A stretch of 64,000 nucleotides of DNA from NCBI GenBank assembly GCA_037833965.1, contig AP031353.1, positions 18,726,501 to 18,790,500 on the forward strand, given 5' to 3'. The notes under the pieces are model-generated. The model had not been told where the DNA came from and did no database searches. It worked only from the letters and a program-made list of their open reading frames with translations. The position numbers were made by a program, and so were the translations under genes. Below are positions 51,319 through 64,000 of this stretch, piece by piece. The stretch is from Marchantia polymorpha subsp. ruderalis (lineage: Eukaryota; Streptophyta; Marchantiopsida; Marchantiales; Marchantiaceae). Positions within the stretch are counted from its first letter, which is position 1. Each line of letters starts with the position of its first letter.

Positions 51319-53569
51319 TGTCTAAATTCTTCATCATCCACTTCAAGTTTAGCTCAACAGAATGAAGTTCATCCAATTCTTCGTCTAGGTTTTTCATCAT
51401 CCATTGAGGTTTAGTCTTCGTTCAATCACTTTGCACTTCAGAAACTAGTAAACTTTTGTCACTTCCCTTTCTCCAAGGCCTGAAGTTTGTATTCGTGTGT
51501 TTGATTTCTAACATTGTTCCAATTCAAGTTTCTTGCTTTGAATAGGTCTTGATGGAAAGGGACATTTTATGGAATGGAACTCCATAACATGTCGAATCAT
51601 AGATTCAGAGCACGTGAGCTTTGTAATTGAGCTCTGCAATCTGACTTGACATTTGCTCCTATTGACATTCTTGTTCAGCAATGTTTTTATTTGCCGTGGT
51701 TGGATACTGAATTTTTAGTGAGCCTGGCAAGTAAACTGATCATTGTTTTGGAAATCACGTTTTGGCCCTTTGTGATCGACATATTTTGGAATTTTTGATG
51801 ACATGTAGAACTCTGTTTATCTGAACGTAAACACACCTCCAAACGCAACTTCAGTATGGTGATTAACTCTTTGTGTTTGATTATATCATGAAGTTTACTG
51901 CGTTCGATGCATCCATCTTTTGTTTTAAGCCACTCGAGCACAAGGTAGTATAACATCTTTTCACACAGTCAATTTACATGGTACACTCAAACTTCAAACG
52001 ATTCAAAATCTTCTCCAACTTGACCAAGTAATCTCTCTACCTTAGTGGAATGAGGAACACTAAGAGTTGTTTGGTGCGCATTCTTTTATTTAAAGTGTCA
52101 AACAATATAACGTCAACGCCAAATGGTTGAGCTTGTAAGGGCTGGAAGTAGGAGACTAATGTTTCTTGCTTGATTTCAAGTCTAGCGTTAATCCTTCTGC
52201 CTGACCTCACAATTCAGGAGCCATCCACAAGTCAAATATGTTAAGTCGGTATGTTGTAATATACTACATTGAAAAGAAAAGCATCCCGTCAAACGAAGCT
52301 GAAAAAAATTTGGGATTAACGGGTTCATTGATTATTATTAAAAAAATCTCTATTGTATCAAATTCTTGTACACTTGCGCAATATTCTATCAAGATTTGTA
52401 AACTTATTGAAATATTTTCAACATGCTAGTTATCGATTCAGGCTCCAGTCATATAAGACATGCTTCAATGAATCTTTAGATCTCAATATACCTTTGGCAA
52501 TTTCTCATGCACATAGAATCTATAGTCGTCTTCTTCTATGATTGTGTAGCAAGATGACAAAAGGAAAATCAAAAACTTCACCTTGATCATTGATGACAAC
52601 TGACCGGTAGCAAAGAGAAGAAGTTCTTAAAAGTTTGCGACATAGTACTTGGTGATTCAAATTTTTGTTTCAGTTTTTCAGTTTTTGTACTTTTCAGAAT
52701 TCTAGTCATCTTGCTATCTTATGTACTTGATACTTACTTAAATATCATCTAGACATAAAACTGCAACACTTAATATCGGATATTGTCAACTACAATATAA
52801 CCTTATCCGTGCTGATATCTTGCACAAACGCTTTAAAATTGTTACTTCTTACAAAGCCAAGTTTTGCACCATTGTGTTGTTAATATAGCCTAGTTCGAGA
52901 TCTTACCCGCCCCTCGGTTTCATCACATCGTTTCGTTTGCTACACTATTCGCTCCTACACAATTTTGCACAAGGTCATGATGTGATCCATGGCCATTTTA
53001 ATTGATTGTTTATGGGATTCCAATTTTCCTTCAAATCCTTATGGATAACGGATTTGAAGAAAACTTGGGATTAACCGAATTGAACTCATGACTTTTTGAC
53101 ACCCATCTTGACTAACCAGAAGTAACACAGCAGTGTCTGTAAAGGTCCATGTTCAACCATTGCTGATTGTGTTTCATCTGTTTAGAGTAAATCGGCCTGA
53201 CCACGATGTTTGAGTCTTGATTCTCTTGCAAATCTTGATAGTATTGTCATGATTATCATTACTGGAGAGGAGTTTCACATTGCTGTGTTAAACCATTTCA
53301 CCAAAGTGACATTTTGTATACTCAAGTAGCTTCTGGTTTGAAATAAGAAGTTCATTTTTTCTCTAGATATCTTTTTATTTTATGTTGATGGTTGTTGTTT
53401 TGTCTTTATTCTTTTTGAAAATCATATATTCTAATTGTTTTGTTTTTTATTGCTAAAATGTTGCAGGATAGAATCAAAAATTTTAAATTAATTGTGTGCA
53501 GCAATTTTTTTTTCATTTTTATAAGGACAAAAAAACATTCGTCTGTCTACATGATGAAAAATTTGGGTT
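51319..53569. other. AT-rich stretch, no gene recognised
   Basis: Eroded repeat-like DNA. Frames at 51687-51956 (minus) and 52238-52541 (plus) show no domain I can name. It is probably old transposon sequence. Confidence 0.35.
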
Positions 53570-55350
53570 GAAAGTTGTGGTTCGGAATCCAAAATCGTTA
53601 AAAGTAATGGATGTGCAATGTTGGTAGTGCATTACATTTGATCGGGAGGAAAAGTCAAATTCAAAACAAAAAATGACATCTTTTGTTCAAGCATGCAAAT
53701 TTTACTTTTGTTATAACAATATTCCACATCATCTTTGTACCCAACATACTAGAAAATGGTATGTGTATCAAACCCTAGAAACTTTTTTGGATCATAATTC
53801 ATTTTTTTGAGGATGGAACAATTGCATTTAAAAAATTTCTCAAGAACCATTTCGTATCTTCTTTAGAAGATGAAGGAGATCTTGTATATGCAATTGAATG
53901 AAACAATGTTGATATCATTGTTAGAAATATGATGTTCAATCTCAAAGAACAAGAAGAAAGTGATATGGAAGAGAAGGAGAAGTTGAACGTTTGCTTCATG
54001 GTAGTATGAATGAGAATAATATCCAACTAGCCTTATAACGACAAGCAACAACCAAGTCAAAAGAACGTGGTTTATCATTGATCTATCGTGTTGAATCTAA
54101 GCATGTTGATATTAGAATATTTGAACTTAGTAACAATTTCCTAGACAAAAACAACGTTGTTTTGTCTGGCTTTGTGATACGTGTCATGCAGAACATCATT
54201 TCGTATGTCATTCAAACTTGTCGGTTGTATATATGATGTTTTGGGCAATACGTGTGTTTTTGTCACGAAATTAGTACCTTTGTTCGAGTAATATGCGCTG
54301 CCAATCTGCAAAAGATTGCGAATCTTCTTCAACGTTTTCATTAGCACTTCACTCGACGACACATTAAAGCACTTCATTTCATGATATAAGCTTCCGGATT
54401 ATCATTTGCAACTATCATTCGATTGTTAACTTGCATGGTTGTACATTTCTGATGTTTGATCGTCACACATGTGAAGTTATGTTCACAATGATGAGCAAAT
54501 TTTTGACAGAGATCTGTCTTGATTGGACAGAGCTTGTCTTCTTGGTTTGACGACTAACAAAGCTCGCAATATGACTGAACGCATTACTAAGGTTGTTACT
54601 CATCTTGCCAACATGATGCACAAAGACTGTTCTTTAATTTAGATTTGATGTGTAGCGCATCAACTAGATCTTTTTATGGAGGAGGTTATGAACAATGTCA
54701 TCAAAGAACGATTCTTTTCAGTGATGATTGGATTTATCACTCATATGACACGGCAGGAGAATTTGATCGCGAAAATGCAAACCACATGTCATAGTGTTGT
54801 TAATCGTTGGCTTTCGATGGAAAAAATCATCACATGGTTCAAAATCCATCAAACTCAGTTGCTTGTTCATATTGACTCAAAGTAGCTAGCTTCCTCTCCA
54901 CCTCGACTTTTGTGGATTGCACTTCATTTCATACATCATTTCACCACTGAAGCAACTATCACTTTTTGCACTATTCAAGGATTAACTACTCTTGTACTTC
55001 AGCAGCAAAATGTCTTGAAAACCTTGTAGCAACTTTCATTGCTGATGTTGGAATGATATTACCTCTCAACGCATAATCAATTGCAAATATTTATCTATCG
55101 ACTCATGTCATAGTCGATCATTATGTGATTGCTTTGTTCAATGTTCAAGAATTTTTCATTGGTCTGGCTTCTTCGGTTGAACACTTACTTAACAAAGCCA
55201 TTCAAAGTAATCTGAACAATCTTCAACAAAACATTGCTCTTGTTTGCGTCATTGCCTACTATCGCCTTCGGATCTTGACACTCACGATGGGCATGCACCA
55301 TGCCTTTGAGCATGCTTGTAAGTATATACAAAGTATGCTTCTAGTAGATT
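53570..55350 (+). pseudogene. Decayed hAT-like transposase relic
   Basis: Plus-strand sequence with many stops and shifts, in which ordered pieces resemble hAT/RNase H-like transposases. The first is a zinc-finger-like block (VQCWWC, then HHLCTQHTRKWYVYQ, about 53610-53770). A central block follows (about 54545-55020): TTNKARNMTERITKVVTHL, then AHQLDLFMEEV, ENLIAKMQTTCHSVVNRWLS and TIQGLTTLVLQQQNVL. A tail block is at about 55100-55270. The family call is from general resemblance to widespread hAT-like proteins. No inverted ends or target duplication were located, so limits are approximate. Much older than the hAT at 31.8-34.6 kb. Confidence 0.55.
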
Positions 55351-55359
55351 TATACAAAT

Positions 55360-55569
55360 GAAATTTTGTATTTTTATAAAATCATTTGAGAATTTTTTTT
55401 GTGATTCCAATACTACTCTACAGTAAGAACAAATTATTCGTGCAAGAAAAATAACATATGGCGTTTGATTCTTAACATTCAATTCTTCTTTTAAAAAATA
55501 TTTTTTGCTTTCTCTCCACAAACTTTCAACTTGTCTTTTTACAAACAAAGACCAAAATTTGGATTTCAT
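55360..55569 (-). mobile_element. LINE 3' fragment, minus strand
   Basis: The minus-strand frame contains KKYFLKEELNVKNQTPYVIF, which matches KKIFLQEELGVRNQTPYAIL in the plus-strand LINE at about 60041-60110. This is therefore a truncated piece of the region just after the reverse transcriptase of a related LINE, in opposite orientation. Only this short portion can be recognised. Confidence 0.65.
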
Positions 55570-56459
55570 ATAGGATCATCGGTAACAATAAGCTTTTAAA
55601 TAAAATATTTCTAAAATTTCAAGATACAAAATGAACTATTCTATATTGGTTTCATCATGAATATATAAAATAAAGAAATAGTTTTTTTAACTAAATGAAT
55701 TTGATTAAAAGACAATGATGACTTTGTACACAAATAAGAGTTTTGCAAGTTTGCAGATTTCATAAATAATGAATCATAAATATCAACGCAGTAGCCTACA
55801 AAATTTTCAATTTTGAGTTTCAAGATTTCATGGGATGAAAGTTGAATCTTATGTAAGCTGTGTTTTTGAGGTTGGATGTGCACTAAAGCTAAAATTTTGT
55901 AGAAGCTTTGACTTAGATAAGACACAATACTTGCACAATTTCAAACATAACGCAGATTCAAGTATAAAGTTGAATCATTTTTGAATTTCAAGTTTTTGAA
56001 AGGGAAGGGTCAAATCTTGCAAGAGCCATATCTTTGGATTGGATTGTGAACGGAGTTTGAAATTATGTGAAAGCCTGAACTTTGACAAGGCGTATTTGCC
56101 TGCAAAATTTTAGATTTACAGAAATCTAATACAGAGTGCATTTATTTTTGAGTTTCAAGATTTAACTGAAGGAGAGTCAAATCTTATGTGGCTTGTTTCT
56201 TCGAGTTCGAATGTGCATTGAAGCTAAAAATATGTGCGAGCTTGGAATTGGGCAAGACACACTAACTTGCAAATTTTCAAGCTAAAAAAAATGACAAATT
56301 TTGTTCTGTTGATTACATTATGGCCATCCAAGAGGATTATCCTTGATGTTTTGCAAGCGGTTTTTCAAAATGATATTTTGAACCTGGTGCAAAAGATTTT
56401 AACCAATGTGAACATGATGAAATTTGAATTCAAGATGCAAACGGCTCAATTAACTCTTG

Positions 56460-57379
56460 CACACAGTCAAATTCAAGAGTTGAAGAATTCAAGAATTCAA
56501 GAGAAGTCATGTTCACAAAAAACTTTTTCTACTAGTTTTGGTTTGCATGAGGTAGTTAAAGAATGAGAAGTAAAAATGAAATCATATGCTGAAGCTATCA
56601 AGGTTGCTCATGTATCTTTCTATCATGAGCAAGAGATTGAAAAGTCAAATCAATTCGCCCGTAGAAAACATTGGAAATTTAGATATACTAGAATTAAAAA
56701 GTGTTATCATCAAGTTTTTGGTTGAAATACTTCAAAATTTTAACCCAGATTTAGCTCAAGCTTTTTGCATTGGAAGCAAAGAAATTCGATCTTAGATCTT
56801 AGATTTAATCAAAATTCGATCGTGCCATTATAGTTAAATTTGTTGATCAAACTCAACGTGATACGGCTTTAGCTAACAAAGCCGATCTCAAAAGATGTAA
56901 GATTTGCTTGAATCTTGATCACACAATCAAATTCAAGAGTTGAAGAATTCAAGAATTCAAGAGAAGTCATGTTCACAAAAAACTTTTTCTACTAGTTTTG
57001 GTTTGCATGAGGTAGTTAAAGAATGAGAAGTAAAAATGAAATCATATGCTGAAGCTATCAAGGTTGCTCATGTATCTTTCTATCATGAGCAAGAGATTGA
57101 AAAGTCAAATCAATTCGCCCGTAGAAAACATTGGAAATTTAGATATACTAGAATTAAAAAGTGTTATCATCAAGTTTTTGGTTGAAATACTTCAAAATTT
57201 TAACCCAGATTTAGCTCAAGCTTTTTGCATTGGAAGCAAAGAAATTCGATCTTAGATCTTAGATTTAATCAAAATTCGATCGTGCCATTATAGTTAAATT
57301 TGTTGATCAAACTCAACGTGATACGGCTTTAGCTAACAAAGCCGATCTCAAAAGATGTAAGATTTGCTTGAATCTTGAT
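56460..57379 (+). repeat. Near-exact 460-bp tandem duplication inside the LINE
   Basis: 56460-56919 and 56920-57379 are two head-to-tail copies, identical by eye apart from one base near the start. The unit covers the ORF1-like region from ATTCAAGAGTTGAAGAATTC through TTTGCTTGAATCTTGATC. The surrounding element is heavily decayed while the copies agree almost perfectly. The duplication must therefore be recent, or the result of an assembly error. Confidence 0.97.
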
Positions 57380-58841
57380 CTTACACCTCTAGGAATAGAG
57401 GTAAGGAGAAAGCTATTTACAAAAGTCAAAGAAACTCAAGATTTTGGATTTTGTGCTTATCTCCGTGATGAACAAGCAATTGTTATTCAGCAAAGAAGAC
57501 AATCATCAATCTAGTAATCCAAGAGCTTGAGTATGTTAATGTGCAATATAAGAGTACTTTCTACAACAAAGTATGTGAGTGTTGATCCAATTTGGAAGAT
57601 GACGAACATCATCAACGTTGTGAAGACGTGGGAACATGAGAACAACGCTCTTGAAGAGATACCAAGGTTTATTTTGGTGGCATCCACTTGAAATCATAGA
57701 AATCAACGAGCAAGAAGATACTATGATGGTATTGTTATTTTCATCAGGTCTTAATTTTTACCTCTAATACATCTAGAAGGTCATGATATTGGAGTTCAAT
57801 ATCATTGGCTTCGTCTTGAATTGATTAGAGTATCTTATAGTTACTTGGTTGTTTATTACTTTGAATCATAGTCCATGCCTATCTATTTCACACGCACTTG
57901 CAATCAGAGTCCACCATTCCATCAATTTAAAACAGATGTTCTCAACTATCAAAGTAAAGGTAAAGTTTTTTTCTTCAAGATTTCAATGCTCGCATACGTT
58001 GTGCTCAACTTACCCAAATTGATGATCATTTGACTTCTCCTTCTTTTGAAGAATTTGAAGATGGTGTGTGATCTAGAATCTCTTCTGATGCTTCTACAAA
58101 TACTTTGACAAAACATTTTCTAACCTTTAGAATCACATGTAATTTGAAAGTTTTCAACAATATCTCTCTATTTTCCAAATTTCTTTCCAATATCTATTTT
58201 TCTTCTACCGGTGTTAGCGCTTTTGATTATCTTCTATCCTTGGTCACTATTAATTTTCTAAAGTCTACATTTGACATTCTACATTTGACATTCTAGCGAA
58301 CTTTAGCGAGAATCTGAATATGCAACTTTTTTATTTACTCTCTTGTTGCTAAAAAGACTTCATCTTTTTACATGCTATTACTTTTTAGCTTCCTCCAAGT
58401 TTTATTTGTATCCTAGTAAGAAAGATCTTTACATGCTACATTTTCAAGACCTTTTGAGCCACACTTCATGGAGCCTTGATCCACATACAGCGAGTTTGCA
58501 ACTAACAAAGTTGCTCACAAACACTGCTTCTAAGTTTTTTTTGCAGCACAAGGATCGAAGAGCTAGAGATCTTCCTTGCAATTGATGGTTTGACTTTGAT
58601 TGCAAGCAAGCGAGGATGAGATCAGTTGACAAGTCTTTGGATCTCCAAAGTCAATTTATCTTGACAAGGCTTTACAAAGTTTAGGTGAAGTCTAAAGAAC
58701 AAGATTTGTTGAGGACGAAGCAAGATTCCTCGACAAAGCACTTGATGGAGAATTCCAAATCTTTCTGGAGACAGTTAGCAATACTTTCTTCTAAATCTAC
58801 TCTTGATTCCAAGTCTTTGATTGCTTTTGCTGAAAAGCTTT

Positions 58842-58883
58842 ATTCCTTCACAACGTTGCATCAATGCCACGTTGTGAAGGAAT
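58842..58883. repeat. 15-bp inverted repeat
   Basis: ATTCCTTCACAACGT (58842-58856) and its exact reverse complement ACGTTGTGAAGGAAT (58869-58883) flank a 12-base loop. It lies just before the recognisable reverse-transcriptase region of the LINE. Confidence 0.85.
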
Positions 58884-60508
58884 ACCTTGCTTATTTCTTG
58901 AATCAGAGATGATGACTAAACTCAAAAAATTGGCAAATGATAAATCAGAGGGTTTGAATTATCTTTCTATTGAACTTTTCAAGTGAGGAGTAGATGATAT
59001 TGGAGCAAAACTCATTAAAATGTTAGAAAATGCTACTTTGTATGATTTTTCTTCAACTTGATACCTACAAAAGAGTGTTTCTATTCACAAATCAAGAATT
59101 AAGTACTTGGTGATAAACTATTGCACTATCATGGTGGATAGTGTTTTTGCCAAGTTGCTTGGCAAATTGATGGAGTCAAAGTTGAGCACATAGACTGAAT
59201 CTCATCGGAAGAGATAGCGGTTCCAAGTTGGTTTTTGCCCTACATACGACACCATTGATCATATTTTGGCCTTGTGTGTTTTATGGAAAAAATCAAAGGC
59301 CAATGAAATAGCTTTGTTTTGCATCTTTATCGATTTTAAGAAAGCTTGTTACCCTGTATTTCGTGAGCTCTTATGGAAAAAATTGCAAACCATTGGAATA
59401 CCACTAGATCTTATGGCAGTTGTGACTAGGTTATATCATTTTGTTAAGGCAAAGATCAACACTTCTCAATCTTAAGAGGTTTTGAATACCATTCAAGGTT
59501 GACTCTCTCTCCTACTCTATTTGAAGTTTTCATAGATGATATTGAAGAGTGGTTGGAGTTATGTGATAGTGAAGGTGTCAAGCTTGGCAACTTTGTTATC
59601 AAAGCTTTCTTGTATGTAGATGATATCATATTACTAGCACATGATGCAATTAGTTTACAGAAACAATTATACACTTTGACTAGCTTTTGTACTTAGAATT
59701 AGATGAAGATAAATATGAAGAAGCCTAAACTCATGATAGTGAGCACTAGATCCAAGTTTTTTTCATGTTACAAGGACCTATAATAAGAGGAGATGAACAT
59801 TTATAGATATCTAGGCATTGATTTTTCTAAGGATTATAGTTGGGCACTTTGTATGCCAAAGAGAATGAAAAATGCTTACAAAGCTCTTTATTCATTGCTA
59901 AATTGGTGTAGAAGGGCTCATCTAGTATCTTGGAGTCTTAGGAGATTTTTATTTAGAAGCTTAGTGTTGCCGGTAGTATTATATGGAATCCAAATGTGGT
60001 ATATTAATTGTAAGAAGACAGTTTGTAGCAAGCGGAGAATGTGAAGAAGATCTTTCTACAAGAAGAATTAGGTGTAAGAAACCAAACTCCATATGCTATT
60101 CTTTTTGTGGAAACAGGTTGTTTAACTCTAGAGGTTGAAACTCTATACTTGATCATCACCTACATCATACGGGTGAGATCTCTAAATGTTTTTCGCTTTC
60201 CTCTTCAAGCTTTGCGTGCCACATGTGCCAAATGAGGGTTAGCGGATGTGGTAACTTGATCTTTGAGGTGGAATGTGGCGGAACGCAATTGGAGTCTGCA
60301 ACCTATGGTGCGGGAATGTCTACCGAGTAATTTTTGAACATTATTTGGATCAAGTGCGGCAACAAGATGCAATTTTATCAACTTCATGTGAATCCTATGT
60401 TTGTTTTTTGTGAACATTAATATCAATTTGCAATAATCTCTACGTTTTTACGTCATAATATTGTTAGCCATAGAATTGAATCTCATAGGCTTGGAATTGA
60501 GTAAGTAC

Positions 60509-60920
60509 TTTGGTTTAATATTGATATGATTGAACTTATTTGTAGTTGATGTGACGGTGGGTATATTCAGTATGAAGAGCATGTATTTATTACTTGTTCT
60601 AGGTACAAAGAAGTTGGTTTAATATTGATATGATTGAACTTATTTGTTGGTTATGTGCCGGTGGGTATATTGAGGATGAAGAGCATGTATTTATTACTTG
60701 TTCTAGGTACAAAGACGTTGGTTTAATATTGATGTGATTGAACTTATTTGTTGGTTATGTGACGGTGGGTATATTGAGGATGAAGAGCATGTATTTATTA
60801 CTTGTTCTAGGTACAAAGACGTTGGTTTAATATTGATATGATTGAATTTATTTGTTGGTTATGTGACGGTCGGTATATTGAGAATGAAGAGCATGTATTT
60901 GTTCTAGTACAAACACATTA
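60509..60920 (+). repeat. Tandem array, 104-bp unit, from a LINE zinc-finger segment
   Basis: TTGGTTTAATATTGAT recurs at about 60510, 60614, 60718 and 60822, giving exact 104-bp spacing. There are four units, the last shortened and followed by a degenerate partial copy. Each unit can be read as WFNIDMIELICWLCDGGYIE followed by DEEHVFITCSRYK, which has the CxxC...HxxxxC layout of the zinc-binding tail found after LINE reverse transcriptases. The unit length is not a multiple of three, so the array cannot encode a continuous multi-finger protein. It lies directly after the LINE at 56.2-60.4 kb and probably arose from its 3' end. Confidence 0.9.
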
Positions 60921-62582
60921 GGATATATTGATGATGAAGAGGATGTATTTGTTAATTTTTTAGGTGCAATGATATCATACTTGCGTGTAATATAGATATG
61001 TAGAATTTATATTCTTTATTATAACTAGTTACTATTGATTTAAGTTGTTATATTGAGGACATTTTTATTTCTCGTGCGCACTAGCTAGGTATTGATTGAT
61101 CTTTGGGGTTCTTTCATTTGTTTGTGATTTTAGCTTGTATCATATTTTTCACTCCTTTGACCATCTATTACCATTTACCGACAACCATATTTACCTACAA
61201 CCAACTTGTTTATCGCTGCTCAAGAGTTTGTTCTTTACTTTCTTTTCTTGCATCAGAATTTCTTCGAGCAGTTCCAGGATATTCTGAATATCAGACATAA
61301 GAGGGATCATATAATGGGGTTTGACCTAAAGGATGGCATTTGGTGGACGAAAGACAAGTGCGATGATTGCTCATTCCTGTCAGAGTCTAAAAATCCGCTT
61401 GTTGTAGTTGTTCGATTCTTTCTGTCGAAGATTGTCCTAGATCTACTATCCGTGGGACATATTTTCGATCTGAGACTGATGAGTCACTAGCCGCCTTAAG
61501 AAGGAAAATGCATGCTGCTTGTACAGGCAACATCAGGCATTCATTTAGCCTATCAGTCGTGGTAGTGTTCCCGTCAAATTCTTCAAATTTTGCTTCTATG
61601 CCTGTTTTGCGAAATCTTACTCACGCTGAACAGCCAGCCTTCCTTGTGCGCGGCTGAGGACGGGCAGGTGCACTGTAGGGAAGACGGTCATAATTCTGTG
61701 AGGTACATTTTGAGGCCGTAGTATATACAAGGCTGCAAGCATTGGTTTCGAAACAGTGGGTAGGTGAAAGATTACAGAGAGCAATACATCCATCAGCGAG
61801 ACATCGGAAACCAGATTTGTCCACGTCACCGAGAGCTCTTCATCCCAACGGCTGATTCACCCTCTCCAAAGTTATATATGTCTTAATAGAGACCATCAAA
61901 GCCTAAGAACCCAACGTTGAAAATCTTCAGCAGATTTACTGTCTGTCTCTTTTAACCACTCGGTCAGTCTCCCTATGGGAAGTAAGCTGAATGCTTTCCA
62001 GTCCAAATCGCACACCTGGGGAAACGCTTACGATCTCTATTGTGTGACGATCTACCGATCTACGTGCCCGTTAGTGTCATAGGCCTTTGAAAGAGACGTT
62101 CGGGAAATAGCAGCCCTATAACTCCTACCTAGGCGATTATTAAGAGATCAGGTTGTTTCATCCATATCACTCACCCGATCTTTGTGAAGGATATGAGCGC
62201 AAATTTTAGTGAGGCGTCCTGTACCATTTATGAGAAAATTTCTTAAAGTGGAACTGTTCTCTCAACATCCTGTGGAAATATGTCAGCCGTACCTGGTATT
62301 TAGGTATGAAGATATTTACAAAAGAATCGGAAGAATCAAATGTAGAGATTTTGACTCAGATTCATTTGGAGCTCATCGCTACGATTTATCCTGGAAGACC
62401 AGCTGCTTAAATCGAATTGATCTTATGCTACTCCCTGCAGAGCCTCCACTCTGTCCTTCCAGCTGCCACCCCACCTGTGGACGCCATCTATATATCAGTG
62501 CAAGATGGCAGTAATACGACAACTCATAGCGTGGTTATTCAGCTAAGAATAAAGACAAATTTCAACGCTCAGATTGAGATAT
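60921..62582. other. Intergenic stretch and 3' flank of the hydrolase gene
   Basis: No independent gene is supported. On the minus strand, a piece near 61620-61672 is bounded by a good acceptor (TTCCCTACAG) and donor (GTGAGTAAG). Joined in phase to the AAG|gtttgt site inside the last hydrolase exon (about 62649), it would give an alternative short C-terminus. This is only a possibility. The rest holds nothing I recognise. Confidence 0.35.
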
Positions 62583-63898
62583 TTAGCCTTCGAGATACAA
62601 AACAGGAACTCTGTAAAAAGCTAAAATTTTCAGCGACACAAACCTTGGAGTGGTTCCATCGGTGGGTAGGTGCAGTTCATGTTCCGGCTTGAACGGCTCG
62701 ACCATGAGCTTCAACTTCTCCTCTGACACATCTGCCAAAGTTGCTGGATTCCACTGCCATTCCAAAACAATCCAAGCGCGTGTAAAAGCTCCTCTTATCT
62801 AAACCTTGTGCAGTAGTATGAAGAGGTCCAGTCTCTGAGCTTACAGACAGACTTTGATATACCCAAACCATAATTTATCAAAGAACTGGAGCGTGTATCA
62901 GCGGAAAAACTAGGCCATAATACATATTTCTGACCCTAATGGTTGAGACTGGAGCTAGATTAACATACCTTGGGACGATTGTCCTTCTCAACAACAACTG
63001 CTCTAATTCCCTGCATCATCCAAGAAAGATAGCTATAAGCGAGAACAAGGACAATCCGCTCTAGCCTGGTTAAGGGATTGTGCAGAGAACTGTGTTTAGT
63101 AAGAAGCATGTGTGAGATCAGCCGTATGATTCTTTACAAGATTACCTCATATAAATCATCAGAGATAAGTCCTCGTAGGCAATTAATGGTTTGGCGATAT
63201 TCTCGTTGAAGAGCTTCGGGTAGTGTTCCAGTTCGGCCAATACGAAGCTGGACAGGGGTAAACTGTACTCATTAGTATGACGCTGTCACAGTCTAGCCAC
63301 TATGGATTCTCCAGCCAGCTCGCACCGGCTGAGCAATCCTAGCATAAAAAGATCAAGTAATAGAACAAGAAGAAAGACCAAATCTGCACTCATTATGTGA
63401 CTGTACTAGCGGAATGTTTCAAACAAAATCAGGACTTTCTTGCAACTTGAGAAGAAAGTGTCGTCATGCTAAAAGCAAGCACACGTGTAAAATAAAGAAA
63501 AGCAAGGCCACATACCGATTGTAAAGTCAGTTTAAGGCCAGTGGGAGAAGATCTTTTCAAGATCTTAAGGGGCTCTAAAGCCCATTGTTGGCCTGGCTCT
63601 TTGGATTCGGCCTCCTATACAAACGGCAGAGCTTCATGATGTCAAATCGCTACATTCATTGTCCGAAAATTTCCATAGAGTTTAGTCGGCATACTAAGAA
63701 GCTAATATGCAAAGATTGCAGAAAATAGTCAGCTCAAGCGTGAAAGTATGGATAGAGTCAAAAATGAAATGAAATTGTCTTTATTAGCTCTATGAAGAAT
63801 CGAACAGACTAGACGAATGATGAAAACATACTAACGCTTCAACGATTTCTTCAACGGTGCTTTTTGAGAAGCATTTGTCGATCACAGCCAGCCTGTCC
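62583..63898 (-). CDS. 3-hydroxyisobutyryl-CoA hydrolase-like protein, C-terminal part
   Basis: The last five readable exons of a minus-strand gene that starts beyond 64000: 63832-63898, 63516-63614, 63146-63247, 62969-63010, 62583-62753. They join in phase. The enzyme family (crotonase fold) removes CoA from 3-hydroxyisobutyryl-CoA in valine breakdown, in mitochondria or peroxisomes. Readable blocks are DRLAVIDKCFSKSTVEEIVE, KILKRSSPTGLKLTLQS, LPEALQREYRQTINCLRG, DDLYEGIRAVVVEKDNRPKW and NPATLADVSEEK, all characteristic of the C-terminal half of this family in plants. The catalytic Glu and oxyanion loop lie upstream of the window. The open frame ends at 62583 with no peroxisomal SKL-type tail. 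An AAG|gtttgt inside the last exon could be a donor, so the true C-terminus may differ. Only about 155 residues are seen. Confidence 0.9.
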
Positions 63899-64000
63899 CT
63901 GCAGGTGCAAAGAAGAGAAAGTCGTATTTAGAATTCATACAAAGAAGGTTCATTCAGATGTGAGATTGCCTAGTATTATTTTAACGCTACTGTCCAAAGA
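63899..64000 (-). other. Intron of the hydrolase gene at the window edge
   Basis: Begins after the acceptor CTGCAG preceding exon 63832-63898. No coding block is readable in the remaining 100 bp, so the next upstream exon lies outside the window. Confidence 0.6.

Larger units (their letters stand above)
56234..60440 (+). mobile_element. Degenerate LINE (non-LTR retrotransposon)
   Basis: Plus-strand LINE with two recognisable coding regions. ORF1-like: a Gln/Leu-rich, coiled-coil-prone stretch (about 56400-56560), then SYAEAIKVAHVSFYHEQEIE and NQFARRKHWKF. Its latter part was duplicated in tandem (460 bp). ORF2-like: reverse transcriptase from about 58915 to 60050, with NYCTIMVDSVFAKL, FCPTYDTIDHILAL, FIDFKKACYPVFRELLWKKL, SPTLFEVFIDDIEEWL, FLYVDDIILLAHD (the catalytic box, YVDD instead of YADD), YRYLGIDFSKDYSW and LVLPVVLYGIQMW. 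An EELGVRNQTPYAI tail follows. The endonuclease part (57.5-58.9 kb) is too eroded to read. Stops and shifts are frequent, so it is inactive. No poly-A tail or target duplication was found. Confidence 0.85.

Overview
The window looks like nuclear DNA of a land plant. It holds four intron-rich genes with clean GT-AG splice sites, and all four sit on the minus strand. The encoded proteins are plant types: a CER1/CER3-like cuticular wax enzyme, a UDP-glycosyltransferase with a complete PSPG box, a plastid/thylakoid C-terminal processing protease with a bipartite targeting peptide, and a 3-hydroxyisobutyryl-CoA hydrolase-like enzyme. Introns are short (about 60 to 600 bp). Genes stand in slightly GC-richer islands separated by long AT-rich, transposon-filled stretches. 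The wax enzyme combines CER1-like and CER3-like features, which would fit an early-diverging land plant such as a bryophyte or lycophyte. That placement is inference; no species is named.

Layout. 1-6.5 kb: AT-rich non-coding DNA with decayed LTR pieces. 6.5-6.9 kb: an intact non-autonomous hAT element with an 8-bp target duplication. 7.7-12.7 kb: the CER1/CER3-like gene (11 exons, 625 aa), with a TATA box near 13.1 kb. 13-25 kb: AT-rich DNA with a second hAT-type non-autonomous element (17.8-18.6 kb), several near-perfect hairpins and a 128-bp tandem repeat. 26-30 kb: a probable Mutator-like element with 278-bp inverted ends, a broken transposase and an apparently captured piece of a lipase gene. 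31-36 kb: a solo LTR, then Copia-type remains with a 2.8-kb hAT transposon (perfect 8-bp target duplication) inserted into them. 37.5-39.6 kb: the glycosyltransferase (4 exons, 462 aa). 41.3-42.2 kb: a cluster of inverted and direct repeats. 42.9-46.6 kb: the CTPA-type protease (11 coding exons, 576 aa). 46.6-50.9 kb: unassigned DNA. 50.9-51.3 kb: a second solo LTR with a perfect 5-bp target duplication. 53.6-60.9 kb: a transposon graveyard with a hAT-like transposase relic, two LINE pieces, an apparently near-exact 460-bp tandem duplication and a 104-bp tandem array built from a LINE zinc-finger segment. 62.6-64 kb: the last exons of the hydrolase gene, whose 5' end lies beyond the window.

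The four host genes have unrelated jobs (surface wax, small-molecule glycosylation, thylakoid protein processing, valine/acyl-CoA breakdown) and nothing suggests a gene cluster. For the four genes, most exon joins were checked by reading phase and by fit to remembered family sequences. Family assignments rest on recognised motifs, not on database searches.
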